Assembly (NCBI GenBank): GCA_030295235.1
Contig: AP026133.1
Span: 1,240,001-1,304,000, forward strand
Length of the DNA stretch: 64,000 bases
Reading direction: 5' to 3'
From: Fistulifera solaris
Lineage: Eukaryota; Bacillariophyta; Bacillariophyceae; Naviculales; Stauroneidaceae
Shown piece after piece: positions 11,301 through 20,979 of the stretch. The notes below the pieces were generated by a model. It saw nothing but the letters and a program-made list of their open reading frames with translations. It was not told the origin of the DNA and made no database searches. The position numbers and the translations under genes are program-made. Positions within the stretch are counted from its first letter, which is position 1; the number at the start of each line of letters is the position of its first letter.

Positions 11301-12891
11301 CTGCCAATACAACATTATTGCGTGAGTCTTCCGTTCCCGTTTGGATAGTGCTCGAGGCAACGGTAAGGATTGGTTCTTGTGGAAGCGGATCCCTGTCACG
11401 GCTTTTCGATCGAGACCGATCTCCACGTCGAAATAATCCCATCAAGCCACGTTTCTTTTTAGAGTCTGCAGCAGTGGTGGATTGCGATTCTGTTACGGAG
11501 TCGCCCGATAGAATAATTCTGTTTTGCACATCAGGGCCGTCCTCGTCTTCATCACTACGATTCGCTGCCACCACGTTTGCTACAGTTGGTGGTAGAACTG
11601 CCGCAATTCTTTCCTCGTCTTCGTCGTCATCATCGTCGGAAAATTCAGAGTCATCCAAGTCTATCAAACGCGACTGTCGACGTGGTTTTTGTTCTTCGAA
11701 CAAAGTTGATTCCATGGCAGCCTCCGTAGTGTCTCCTATGATGTCGACATCTTCAGCTGTATTGCCCTGCTCATATGCATGAGCTACAACTTTCGCTTCC
11801 GAGGAATGTTGAGTGGAGGCATAATCCACTACTTCCGAAATATCACGATGGTCTGACTGGTCTGCTGCGTACAATGTGAGACGCTCTTGTTCAGAGATCA
11901 AATCCTGTTCATCATGTAGATTTAGCTGCTCTACCCTTTCACGACCGTCCGCTACTTCATTCGGTGTAACGTCTATTATTTGCTCGAGCTCTTCATGTGC
12001 CGATCGCGATGTCTCCGAGACGTCGGGCGCCGTTTCAACGTCGTAATCTTCCGATTGGGTATTTCGTTCGGAGCTTTGCAACAAACTAGCTGATGATGTA
12101 TCTGCCTTTCTGGAAGGTGTACTGACAGAGTCATCATTCACCGAGGTCTCCGCATCAGTGGAGATGACAGCTGGTGGATCTTCCTCACGCTTCGCTTCAG
12201 TCGAGTCAATAGGGGACACGTCTGTTGATTGGATCGATCCGGATTGTTCGGAAGTAGTTGACGAACTGTCACGAGAGCTGTCATCGTCGCTCTTTGTTGA
12301 TTCTGAATCCGATGAGTTCGAGGACGAGGAATGGGATGAGTCATCATTGTCATCCGATGTGGATGTTGTTGATGCTGCCGTAGAGTCACCGACAGTTACA
12401 CTTTCTCTGTCGGTTTCATTTTCGGAGGCAGAATTGGAGCTACTGCTACTGCTACTGCTACTGCTGCTGCTTCTACTACTACTCCGGCTCGATTGACTGT
12501 CGCCGTCGCTACTTTTGCTGCTTCGACTGCTTTTACTACTCGATGAAGATGACGAAGCATCCGAGCTTGGCGCTGCACTTGAACTTTCCCCCGTATCTGA
12601 ATTTGACGACTGACTTCGTCTTGATGAATCATCTGCCGTATCCGAGTTACTCGTATTTTCTGACGAAGACGAGCTACCAGAAGACTTTGAAGAAGAAGAA
12701 TTCACCGAGGATTTTGATGCCGATGACGAGGAGGAAGAGGATGACGACGATGAAGATGATGACGAGGAGGAGGACGACGACGACGACGATGAAGAAGATG
12801 ATGAGGAAGATGAGGATGAGGACGAGGACGCCGCCGAGCTGATCGACGAGTCATCTTCCAAGCCCTGCTCTGACATGTTAACATACTTCAT
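6699..12891 (-). CDS. Giant LRR membrane protein with Ser-rich, coiled-coil and acidic cytoplasmic region
   Basis: Reading 12891 to 6699 gives about 2,060 residues in six open segments that join smoothly if four or five single bases are adjusted in short A/T runs (11208-11211, 10115-10119, 8946-8950, 8406-8410). Order: a serine tract and acidic region; three KKxRGLFG-type basic motifs; a KAEEEEKARLLAEKQ coiled coil; RRR motifs; a Glu/Asp block; WW-K/R motifs; one membrane helix (LLLMGILLIAIGIAAGVGIG); about twelve plant-type LRRs (LDLSxNxLxGxIP); and a Cys-rich cap. Basic residues before the helix and acidic ones after suggest a cytoplasmic N-terminus and external LRRs. The LRR part alone (6699-8360) would be a complete-looking 553-residue product, so two or more separate genes remain possible. 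A receptor or adhesion role is inferred. Confidence 0.6.
8378..10089 (-). other. Acidic block and WW-K/R motif array of the giant protein
   Basis: Two overlapping open segments (8896-10089 and 8378-8971) joined at the T run 8946-8950. The first has three hydrophobic-RRR motifs (SILQRRR, AAIFSRRR, MALLRRR). A Glu/Asp/Ser block of about 250 residues follows, with degenerate repeats of the type EVEAESEDEESEVEVE. The second carries WFWWKRR, RRWWLRK, SWWKRQ, FMRRWR and GWWAK, about 40-50 residues apart in an acidic background. Confidence 0.7.
10103..11160 (-). other. Basic motifs and KAEEE coiled coil of the giant protein
   Basis: The frame is open from about 11190 down to 10103. It starts with two basic motifs, KKKRRGIFGFNNRK and KTKKRGLFGIGRR, about 55 residues apart. 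From about 10650 down it is a long single helix or coiled coil of repeats such as ARLKAEEEEKLRLLA, about 11-14 residues per unit. TolA-like low-complexity similarity would be expected and should not be read as homology. Confidence 0.7.
11164..12891 (-). other. Serine-rich acidic N-terminal segment of the giant protein
   Basis: A 575-residue open segment from an ATG at 12891 (MKYVNMSEQGLEDD). Residues about 17-57 are almost pure serine, written with mixed TCN/AGY codons, so it is not a simple DNA triplet expansion. More Ser/Asp-rich sequence follows, then SEFSDDDDDEDEE and the basic motif KKKRGLMGLFRRGDRSRSK near residue 480. Its frame closes at 11164, but the next frame continues with the same kind of motif, which is why I join them. 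Confidence 0.7.
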
Positions 12892-14151
12892 CGTTTCCTT
12901 GATTGTTGTGTTCTTGCAGATCTCTGCCAGTATTTAGTTTCGATGTGGTGTTGTCTTGCTTTTCTTTGTCGTCATGTTGTCACATGAAAACATAGAAAAT
13001 GCGAGGAACGAAATATCAAACCGCAAGAGTCATTTACTACACAAAATTCTATAGAATTATTCTGGAATGCGCCATTTTGTACTAATTCGCCGACAATTAT
13101 GTTGCCGGCTGCCAAATTTCTTCGGTTTCTCCCTCCAACGTGATCGTCTGTCGTCTGTCGTCTTCCACTCGTCAAAACTCAAAAACCGATCGAGAGGAAA
13201 CGTCAAAAACCTCAGACTGTTTTCATTACCACGGTACCGGTACCGGTATCTGTTCAAGCTACCCTGGTAATATCCTCCTCTGTCTTGCAATACTATCACC
13301 CTTGACTGTCATTGTTGCTGGTGCATGCTTTTCTTTCGGCGGTTGCAGGCCTATTTTGAGGTGAAAATTGTTGAGAAGCGCGCTTGCTCGCGGTAAAATA
13401 ATGAAAATGGCTCACGAAGACAAGTGATTCGCCCGAAATTGGTCTTTAAGAAACCGCGATTCTGTCGTGAAGAAACGCTGGAGACTAGAAATAAAGAACC
13501 AGAGCTTATTAATGCTAAAAGAGACTCCAGCAGACGAAATTCCGTATAGCTTCTCCTGCCTCCTTTTGTCCGATTACATTCATTCTTTCAAGAGCAAGAT
13601 TGCTCCATTTTGTCGCGAGGTCGGTTGTCGACGTTTCTCTGGCCTGTCTTGCCTGGCTTCTTTCATTGTGACTCTGAATTACCGGTAGACGAAAGGAAGC
13701 GCTCGCTTCTTCATGCTCGGTCGACATGGGCTTGCTGGTTCCTTCGACCTACTCGCATGTTCGGAGTTTGACGTCAATGATTCGATGTTTGGTTGCTAAC
13801 TTATGTGATCTGTCGTCACCACGCGTTCAATGATTTAGTCTTCAGTAGCCCTTGCTAAAACGTGGATAATCGGCTGGCAGCGTTTGAGATTGGTTGTGCT
13901 GAACGATGATGTTTCCATCCAAGCGAGATGTGGCTGCGCGTGCGGAACTTCGTGTTGGCTTCGTCGCGGCGAGTATCAACATGTTTCACTCTATGTTTCT
14001 AAAAATATCACTTGTGCGTTCTGTCTTGATGTACACTTGGACCTGTGCGATTGCATTTAATAGGGAGTAGTTCATAAAGTCTTTCATCATTAGTTTCATC
14101 ACTTTCATTACTTTGTATCAGTAACCAGAAAGATGAGAGAAGAACATTACT
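12892..14151. other. Intergenic, no gene supported
   Basis: About 1.26 kb. Contains GGTACC-rich text near 13230-13255 (overlapping CGGTACCGGTACCGGTA). Short open frames on both strands have no recognisable features. Confidence 0.45.
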
Positions 14152-16487
14152 TCAGAATGGATTGTAGTGATTACTTGAAGGATCCCGTGCTTTCCAGTCG
14201 TCCTCCTGGTAAATGCCCAAGAATTCTTTGACTTCAGACTCATCCATGTCACGTGCATCTCCGTCGTCAAATAAGATGTGCCAAAGAGGGATGTTTGTTT
14301 CCACCTCGTAATCGCGAAAATAGCGTACAATTGTCCCTAAGTACCATTTCCCCCAGTACTCCTTTACAACACGCCTTCCCACATAATCATGGTCCGTAGT
14401 GCCTTCATACAAGGGACCAAATAATTCAAGAATCCAAGGTTGGATCATTTTGGGAGTTTTCTTTTCCTCTTCAATAGAGCCCGAATCATCATCACCCACC
14501 AAAGGAGTAGTGGGAGGACTGGGAGCCGGGAACTCGTCAGTGACACTATGATGACTATCAAGATTCAAAGATGCTTTGTTGGAATCACTAGGACTAGTTG
14601 AAACGCTTCCTTGCACCAAATGCTCAGTATTCTCGGGCAACGCGTTTTCTTTGTTATCAGAAGCCAATGCATTACCGAGAACAAATGAATCCGTGACTGG
14701 CAAGCTTCGGTCGTCCACATTGGGCGCCGCGCCTTTTGCAAAGTAAAATTTCAATATTAGAACTTTTGCCAGGCGTCTACTTTGTTTGGAGTATTGCACT
14801 TACCACAAGAAGGTCGAACCAAAGTAGGAGCAGGATATACTGCCACATGCCGTGTTCCATTGATCCAACTGATGGTAGCATCACTAGCAAAAATATCAGG
14901 AGGGTCGGGGCGACGGACAAGATTCTTGCATTCACTTTGATTAGTGACTGGCGTCAAACCATTGTCAATTGCCCGTACATTACAGGACCTATCAGCAGTT
15001 TCAATGCCAGCCGGTGGAGCGACGTTATCCTGCTTCGCATCCGTTTCAGATGACTCAGATTTCCGATCGGTACCAGTATCTTCACGGATAGCGTCAACCA
15101 GAGCAAAATCATTGCCGCCATCACCATCACCAGCAGAAGCAGAGGACGGCGCGTTGTCCCAAAACAGACCCAAGAGATCCACAGGAGACCGAGTGCTAGC
15201 ATTATACTCGACTTCACTGTCAGCTGGTGGAGCGACGTTATCCTGCTTCGCATCCGTTTCACATGACTCAGATTTCCGATCGGTACCGGTATCCTCACGG
15301 ATAGTGGCAGCCGGAGCAAAATCATTGCCGCCATCACCAGCAGAAGCAGAGGACAGCGCGTTGTCCCAAAACAGACCCAAGAGATCCACAGGAGACCGAG
15401 TGCTAGCATTATACTCGACTTCACTGTCAGCTGGTGGAGCGACGTTATCCTGCTTCGCATCCGTTTCACATGACTCAGATTTCCGATCGGTACCGGTATC
15501 CTCACGGATAGTGGCAGCCGGAGCAAAATCATTGCCGCCATCACCAGCAGAAGCAGAGGACGGTGCGTTGTCCCAAAACAGACCCAAGAGATCCACAGGA
15601 GACCGAGTGCTAGCATTATACTCGACTTCACTGTCAGCTGGTGGAGCGACGTTATCCTGCTTCGCATCCGTTTCAGATGACTCAGATTTCCGATCGGTAC
15701 CGGTATCCTCACGGATAGTGGCAGCTGGAGCAAAATCATTGCCGCCATCACCAGCAGAAGCAGAGGACGGTGCGTTGTCCCAAAACAGACCCAAGAGATC
15801 CACAGGAGACCGAGTGCTAGCATTATACTCGACTTCACTGTCAGCCGGTGGAGCAAGGACATGGCTACCGCAGGCAATACTTGTGTCAAACTCGACTTGT
15901 TCCGACGGTTGCTTCAAGTTGCTTGGATCCGCCACCAAAATAATCGTTTTTTCATCAAGAACCTTTCCATCTAAGGAATCATTTGAATGAGAAGAAGTAA
16001 TAGGACACGAAGATAACTGAGCCAAAGCGTCGGCCGCAAGTGGATTGCGTTCCAAGTTGCATCCAGGCGAACCTCCGAAAGGCACTACCAAATTGCTGTT
16101 GCGATGATCATCACAAAAATGTGTCATCAAGCCGCTTTCTTCATCTTGACGTCCCAAATTAGATGGAAGAGAAGAATCCCAGTGTCACTGTTCTCGTTGC
16201 TCCATGCAATGTTCACCTGCGAGCTTCCTGCCGTTAGGAGTACCCTCTGGAGGAGCACGAGTAACCGGAATTTTGCGTCGCGGATCGACGGGCTTTCCAC
16301 TCATGCTCCCCATGTACGGATCAGGAGGTGTTGGATAGTAAGACGAAGGAACAGGTGGAGGAGTCTCATACATTGACATCATTTGCGCGTGGCTAGGATT
16401 ACGAGGCGACTCCGGCGTCGAGGATTTGTGGCGCACGTTCTGACGCTTCGAAAGAGGCTTCACGGGCGACGGGGAAAAGGGCTCCAT
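14152..16487 (-). CDS. YDDGD-type domain protein with four 69-residue tandem repeats, three exons
   Basis: Proposed exons on the minus strand: 16487-16217, 16144-14804 and 14732-14152. Intron 1 (72 bp, 16145-16216) removes an in-frame TGA; intron 2 (71 bp, 14733-14803) has GTAAGT at its donor. Both junctions keep the frame. Exon 1 is Pro/Ser-rich. Exon 2 holds four near-identical 69-residue repeats containing SPVDLLGLFWDNAPSSASAG. Exon 3 holds DHDYVGRRVVKEYWGKWYLG, then PLWHILFDDGDARDMDESE, the module shared with 4789-5656. A chromatin role is inferred. In the repeats all three minus-strand frames are open because the unit is a multiple of three. Confidence 0.75.
15008..15841. repeat. Four tandem copies of a 207-bp coding repeat
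   Basis: Unit starts at 15008, 15221, 15428 and 15635, with the next partial unit at 15842. Spacings are 213, 207, 207 and 207 bp; the first is longer by six bases, an extra CACCAT-like step. Copies differ at only a few positions, so the expansion is recent or being homogenised. It lies wholly inside exon 2 of the host gene. Confidence 0.95.
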
Positions 16488-16821
16488 CACTTTCGATAAT
16501 CCTTAATTTCACTTGAGTGGGAAAATACGGAGTATATGACAAAGGAAGCGATTACAAACAATAGCAGACAAGGTCAAAAATGGAAACGAGAGCCATCGCC
16601 GCTTTTTGTTCTTCGGCAAGCTGCTTTACGTAGAAACCTCAAAAGACGATCAAGGCTTAAACGATGCGACATGACAAATGCAAAAGTAAATTTTCGAAAA
16701 ACACATACAACGGATAATAGTGCGCGCTGGATGACGATGACGTATCGTAATTAGGTGAAAGTAGTGGCGGGACGAAGAGGTATAGCAAGATACCTGGTAA
16801 GCACGCCATTGAAGATCGATG

Positions 16822-16960
16822 ATACTCAGGACTGAGCTTGAGTCTAACTTGAGTCTTGTCGAAAAGTCGCCAACACTTTCGGTGTATAGTCAAGATCCAC
16901 GACCAACGATCCAGCGGAAATGATAGCTCAACGATCTAATTGCGCATCGCAAATGTCACA
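16822..16960 (+). repeat. Copy 1 of a 139-bp interspersed repeat
   Basis: Begins ATACTCAGGACTGAGCTTGA and matches 17052-17190 with two differences, at an offset of exactly 230 bp. Confidence 0.9.
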
Positions 16961-17051
16961 TGGTAATATAATCGAATTGGTGTGGATAAAACAAATTTCA
17001 AAATGAGAGCGTTTCGATAATTTGACAAAGAAACTAGCGAACCATTAGTTC

Positions 17052-17190
17052 ATACTCAGGACTGAGCTTGAGTCTAACTTGAGTCTTGTCGAAAAGTCGC
17101 CAACACTTTCGGTGTATAGTCAAGATCCACGACCAACGATCCAGCGGAAATGATAGCTCAACGATCTAATTGCGCATCGTAAATGTAACA
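17052..17190 (+). repeat. Copy 2 of the 139-bp repeat
   Basis: Differs from copy 1 at about 17180 and 17187. The bases just before it (GCGAACCATTA) also occur, inverted, near a third diverged copy at about 19830-19950. Confidence 0.9.
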
Positions 17191-17992
17191 CATACAAGCC
17201 TTGACGCATTGGGCATCAAGTGCGAGGACAGGGTCTTGGGATTGCTTTCAACGGGGATTTGAACAACACTGCCATCACCGTAATTCGATTCTTGGCGCAA
17301 TTTGGTTCGATGGATATTCGTCCACTGGATCGGTTGTGATTCGCTAACTTGTCTTAGTGTTTCGGTTCTCTTGTAGGGATAGGACGTAAGTTCAATAAAT
17401 TCTAGCCATTTTTTTTAGATGATACCTAGTGAAGGATTAATGAATCTGTCATAGGGATAGGACATGAGCACGCTAAACTCTCAATAATTAATTTTAACTT
17501 ATTTTTTCGCCGCCTGCGCAGCTGGATCCGCCCCTAGTTAGACAGTCCGACCAATTCAACATTTAGAACCGAAATAATGCTTCTCACAGCATTTTGATTG
17601 ATAATAGATGGTGGAACACTCAAGCAAAAAATTTGGCTAGATTACTTCAATTCTTGTCGATGCGGGCTTTTGCAACAAGTGGGCAATGAAAGTATCCGCT
17701 CCCATTGACTTGTTGCGGCACTGTCTAATCATTCAAGCTCTTTCAAGCGTATTCACTTTCTCGCGTCGGGAATCCAAGACGTATTTTCAAAGTAGATGTT
17801 AAATCATTTTTCAAAAAAGTGTGGCTGCTTGCTCATTTTCATACAAAACAAACATCATAACAACTATATTTTCTGACTTTTCATACACATCAACCATTTT
17901 AAGCCCTTGAGATACTACATATTCTCTCCTCAATCGACCCGTCCCTTATAAATAGCTCTCCGCAAGTACATATCATGCATCCATAGCGGCCC
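17191..17992. other. Intergenic, no gene seen
   Basis: About 800 AT-rich bases downstream of the BTB gene. The phrase ATAGGGATAGGAC recurs near 17380 and 17453; otherwise nothing is visible. Confidence 0.45.
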
Positions 17993-19345
17993 CTAAATCG
18001 CTTGCATATTAGAAGGATCAATTTCAAAATCCGACGTGGAATCTCTAGCGGAATCCTTTAGATCGAAGTGCCCCAATTGAGCAGTGACTTCCTTTAATTT
18101 CTTTTTTAGTAATGCATTCTCCTTGTGCAGCGATTTGCGCTCGCGTTCCGACCAATCCAGCCGCTTCTTGGCATTCAAGAATGTTTTGGACGCGAATAAT
18201 TCCAGAGGTTCCCCAAATAATCGCGGCAGCAATACACCTTTGATGTCCTCCCTGTCATGCTCTGCTTCGGGCTTTTTAAAACAAGCCGTATCCCAGTTTT
18301 CGGCTAGTACCGCGATGCATCTACTTTTCAAGGGAGACATCTGGTGACGACATTCGACTCCACAAATCTTATCCTCTAGCTCAAGAAACGTTCTTGCTGC
18401 TTTGATTTCAAGTTTGGGTAAATGGGAAGCATCCGTAAGGGCCCAATACATGGAAGAATCAAGTTCTGCTTTGTGTATATTGCAATAAACCGCTATCAAG
18501 AGAGATAGCCGCAAACTCGTCGTGGTTCCCTCTCCTATCGTGGGCATAGTGACAACTCGCAAAAAGAAGAACGGATCAACCGTAGCTAGGATATCAACGA
18601 CAACAGACTCGTGGACTTGGAAAATGTGTTGCGCACAGTATTCTTCGGCGTGTGCAATGAGTCGCTTTTCTTTGAAAATATGCGCACGCTGGTAGTAGGT
18701 GCAAAGGTTTTCCATAGTCAAATCTTGCATCCAAAAGTCGCGAACTCGTTTCCGAAGCGGTTTGATCTCCAAGAGCGCAGATAACGAATACAGCGGAACG
18801 GCGTTCTCCGTAGTAATGGTTACCTGTCCCTGATTGGAGTACATGTAATCGAGCAGGACGGGGAAGACGTCAGCAGCCATCTGATGTAATTGCAAGCGTA
18901 TGAGTGAGCTCTGAGGATCGACATCGTCCTTCATGATCTCTTCAATCCCTCCACACGATAGCCATTCGTTGCGTGTTTCATTTAGTTTTGCAGCAGATTG
19001 TTGTTGCGCTTCCGGGGGAGGTGGGGGAGAAAAGAAAGCTCTGGCGAAGTACGTCGAGCGCTTCGGCCCGATGGCCAAAACTGACTTGTGAACGTGATAG
19101 ATTTCTCCATGTGTCTTTCCCTTGATCACAACTTCAATCATAAAGTCGCTCAGACTCTCTCGAGGATCGAGTCGCCAGGTGAGTTCCTTGGGCTCTTCGG
19201 CTTCATCGTCGCTATCTTTATCCGGATTGTAACGAGGAAATTGGCTCATCAAAGATGTCGTCGGAGGACCCTGTAACTTTTCCTTTTCTTTACCTGGAAG
19301 TAAGACTGTTTGCGTTCCTTCGAGTAAAGATTCGATGGACGCCAT
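17993..19345 (-). CDS. BTB/POZ domain protein
   Basis: A 450-residue protein from an ATG at 19345 in strong context (accATGgcg). An in-frame ATG 30 codons upstream is possible but less likely. Residues about 65-185 form a BTB/POZ fold: DFMIEVVIKG, then YHVHKSVLAIGPKRSTYFAR, an insert of about 40 residues, then AADVFPVLLDYMYS. A BACK-like helical part follows (LRKRVRDFWM, LCTYYQRAHIF). Near the C-terminus LHKENALLKKKLKEVTAQLG is a short coiled coil. BTB proteins often act as cullin-3 adaptors or transcription cofactors; which one applies here cannot be told. No Kelch or zinc-finger domain is present. Confidence 0.9.
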   Translation of the reverse strand: MASIESLLEGTQTVLLPGKEKEKLQGPPTTSLMSQFPRYNPDKDSDDEAEEPKELTWRLDPRESLSDFMIEVVIKGKTHGEIYHVHKSVLAIGPKRSTYFARAFFSPPPPPEAQQQSAAKLNETRNEWLSCGGIEEIMKDDVDPQSSLIRLQLHQMAADVFPVLLDYMYSNQGQVTITTENAVPLYSLSALLEIKPLRKRVRDFWMQDLTMENLCTYYQRAHIFKEKRLIAHAEEYCAQHIFQVHESVVVDILATVDPFFFLRVVTMPTIGEGTTTSLRLSLLIAVYCNIHKAELDSSMYWALTDASHLPKLEIKAARTFLELEDKICGVECRHQMSPLKSRCIAVLAENWDTACFKKPEAEHDREDIKGVLLPRLFGEPLELFASKTFLNAKKRLDWSERERKSLHKENALLKKKLKEVTAQLGHFDLKDSARDSTSDFEIDPSNMQAI

Positions 19346-20328
19346 GGTGATTGGTACTGCTGGCTCGTTGTAAGTGCAACGGTAAAAGAAAGGAGTGCGA
19401 TGAGCCGCGTTTGGAGTTTGGAGTGCGTGTTGCAAACGGAGGGAGAGGGAGGGCCTTGCGTCTAAGATACGCCTGCGGCAGAAATTGAAAATTCAAAAAT
19501 TTGCAGGACGGCTGGCGCGCCGCGGAAGTTCTTCAGAAGACGTTGCTTTCTACAAGACTGAAAGACACGAGCTACATCACACATCACCGACATGTAATGT
19601 ATTAGCTACTAGAACAATCTGTCCGCCCATGCGATACACCCGGGACCTAGACACCCGGGACCGAAGTAACAGAAACACACACGAACAGCACGCTATTAGA
19701 AAAACAAAGATAGATATTATTAATAGATTATTCTCACAGGGCGTGAATCCTAGAAAAAATGAGGCTACCGACATCCCAGGGTGTACCAGATAGCCGCATT
19801 TTTTGTAGATGAATAGTTGGGAATGATTCTCGACTAAAGCCCCAAAGTGTTATTGTTTTTCAACAAGACTCAAGTTCAGTCCTGAGTAAGTACAATGTAG
19901 TACTCGAGTAAGAGAATAATGGTTCGCTCATAGAACTCATTTGATGGGTCGTTCTTCTCGAGTCAGCTAGGTTCATAACGACTCTTGGTAAGCTTTAAGA
20001 AAGAAGAACGATCCAAACCTGACATATTCATTTCTGAGTCTATCGATAACCAGTGATAATTCCCTTGAAATTCAATGGTTTTATCGGTGTGTTCGACGAT
20101 GGAAGGCACATGATGGCTGAAAGGTGGTTTCAATTACTATAATCTTTTTGCGTCAGCCAAACCAAATGTAATAATACCTAAGGAGTAATATGCTTCTGAC
20201 GGAAGTACCTGGTAGGACGGCAACACGCACCCGCCTGTTTAGCTCCTAATCCCTCTTGCTACATGGAGACAGCGCTCGCGTTTTTTGGTCCATTCAATAA
20301 TGTGTCGCGACTGTGCTTGATACATGAG
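19346..20328. other. Intergenic between BTB gene and glutaredoxin
   Basis: About 980 bases holding the diverged repeat copy at 19830-19950 and no supported gene. Short duplicate CCCGGGACC text occurs near 19638 and 19654. Confidence 0.45.
19830..19950 (-). repeat. Diverged inverted copy of the 139-bp repeat
   Basis: Read on the minus strand it contains GCGAACCATTA, then TACTCAGGACTGAACTTGAG, then an AACACTTT block, in the same order as at 17030-17130 but with substitutions and indels. With the two upstream copies it brackets the BTB gene in inverted orientation. Confidence 0.55.
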
Positions 20329-20979
20329 TTAACCGCTTTTTTCTCGCAGCATACGATCGAGTCCGCCTGAAGCGGCCAACGGCAGCAAGCCTGGTCCGTC
20401 ATTACATCCTCCAATAAATTTCCCTTGCACAAAGATAGCTGGAACAGAAGTACGTCCAGTCATACGTCCTAATAGGGCTCGTAATTGATTACCGTCCTCC
20501 ATTTCATCCAACTCCATGACTGCGTACGCTATTTCTCTTTCTTGAAAGAAGTCTTTGGATCGACGACAAAATGGACACGTAGTAAACGAAAACATGGCAA
20601 CATCGTTTTTTTCAATAAATGAATCGATTTTCGATTGCACAGGGACCGCATCGTATTCTCCCGCTACTCAATCGGCAATCCACTGATTAAAAGGAGCTCC
20701 TGCCAGCCATTCCGAGAGCTGATTGGCCCAAGAATCTTTTTCTCTCCATTCCATCGGATCACCAACGCGGCCTTGTTCATCGATTTTCGAGCTTGCCTGT
20801 ACTCGCGCGTTCTCGAGACGAAACAGAGTCGATACCAGTTGATCCAGTATGGGTCTTTTCATTTCAGAAAGACAGGTGTGACGTGTTGTACACCGCATTG
20901 GAGTGAAAGCCTTGGTAACAACAAACGCCCGGGCGATCGTCCCCCAGAAGAAAAGGGGCCATTTTACGAATGCGAACAT
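20329..20979 (-). CDS. Plastid-type glutaredoxin, interrupted by one TGA
   Basis: The frame from an ATG at 20979 gives a hydrophobic leader (FAFVKWPLFFWGTIARAF) with AF motifs, as in bipartite plastid presequences, then a helical spacer ending APFNQWIAD. A TGA follows at about 20668-20670. The same frame then continues VAGEYDAVPVQSKIDSF into a glutaredoxin domain: FSFTTCPFCRRSK (CPFC active site), TSVPAIFV and GGCNDGPG. The stop may be a base error, a null mutation, or lie in an intron I cannot place; no good donor is visible nearby. The thioredoxin-fold part alone, about 103 residues, is complete and starts near 20640. Expected role: glutathione-dependent disulfide reduction in the plastid. 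Confidence 0.85.

Noticed and set aside
9050-12840. Plus-strand Ser-rich and Arg/Met-rich open frames opposite the giant gene
   Set aside because: They are complements or shifted readings of Glu/Asp/Ser-coding DNA with no domain of their own.
14954-15889. Second repeat protein on the other minus frame, and a 348-codon plus-strand gene at 14944-15990
   Set aside because: They are shadows of the 207-bp repeat, whose length is a multiple of three and which lacks stops in several frames.
20668-20670. Selenocysteine at the glutaredoxin TGA
   Set aside because: The TGA lies in the linker, not in the CPFC active site, and I see no evidence for a SECIS hairpin after the stop.
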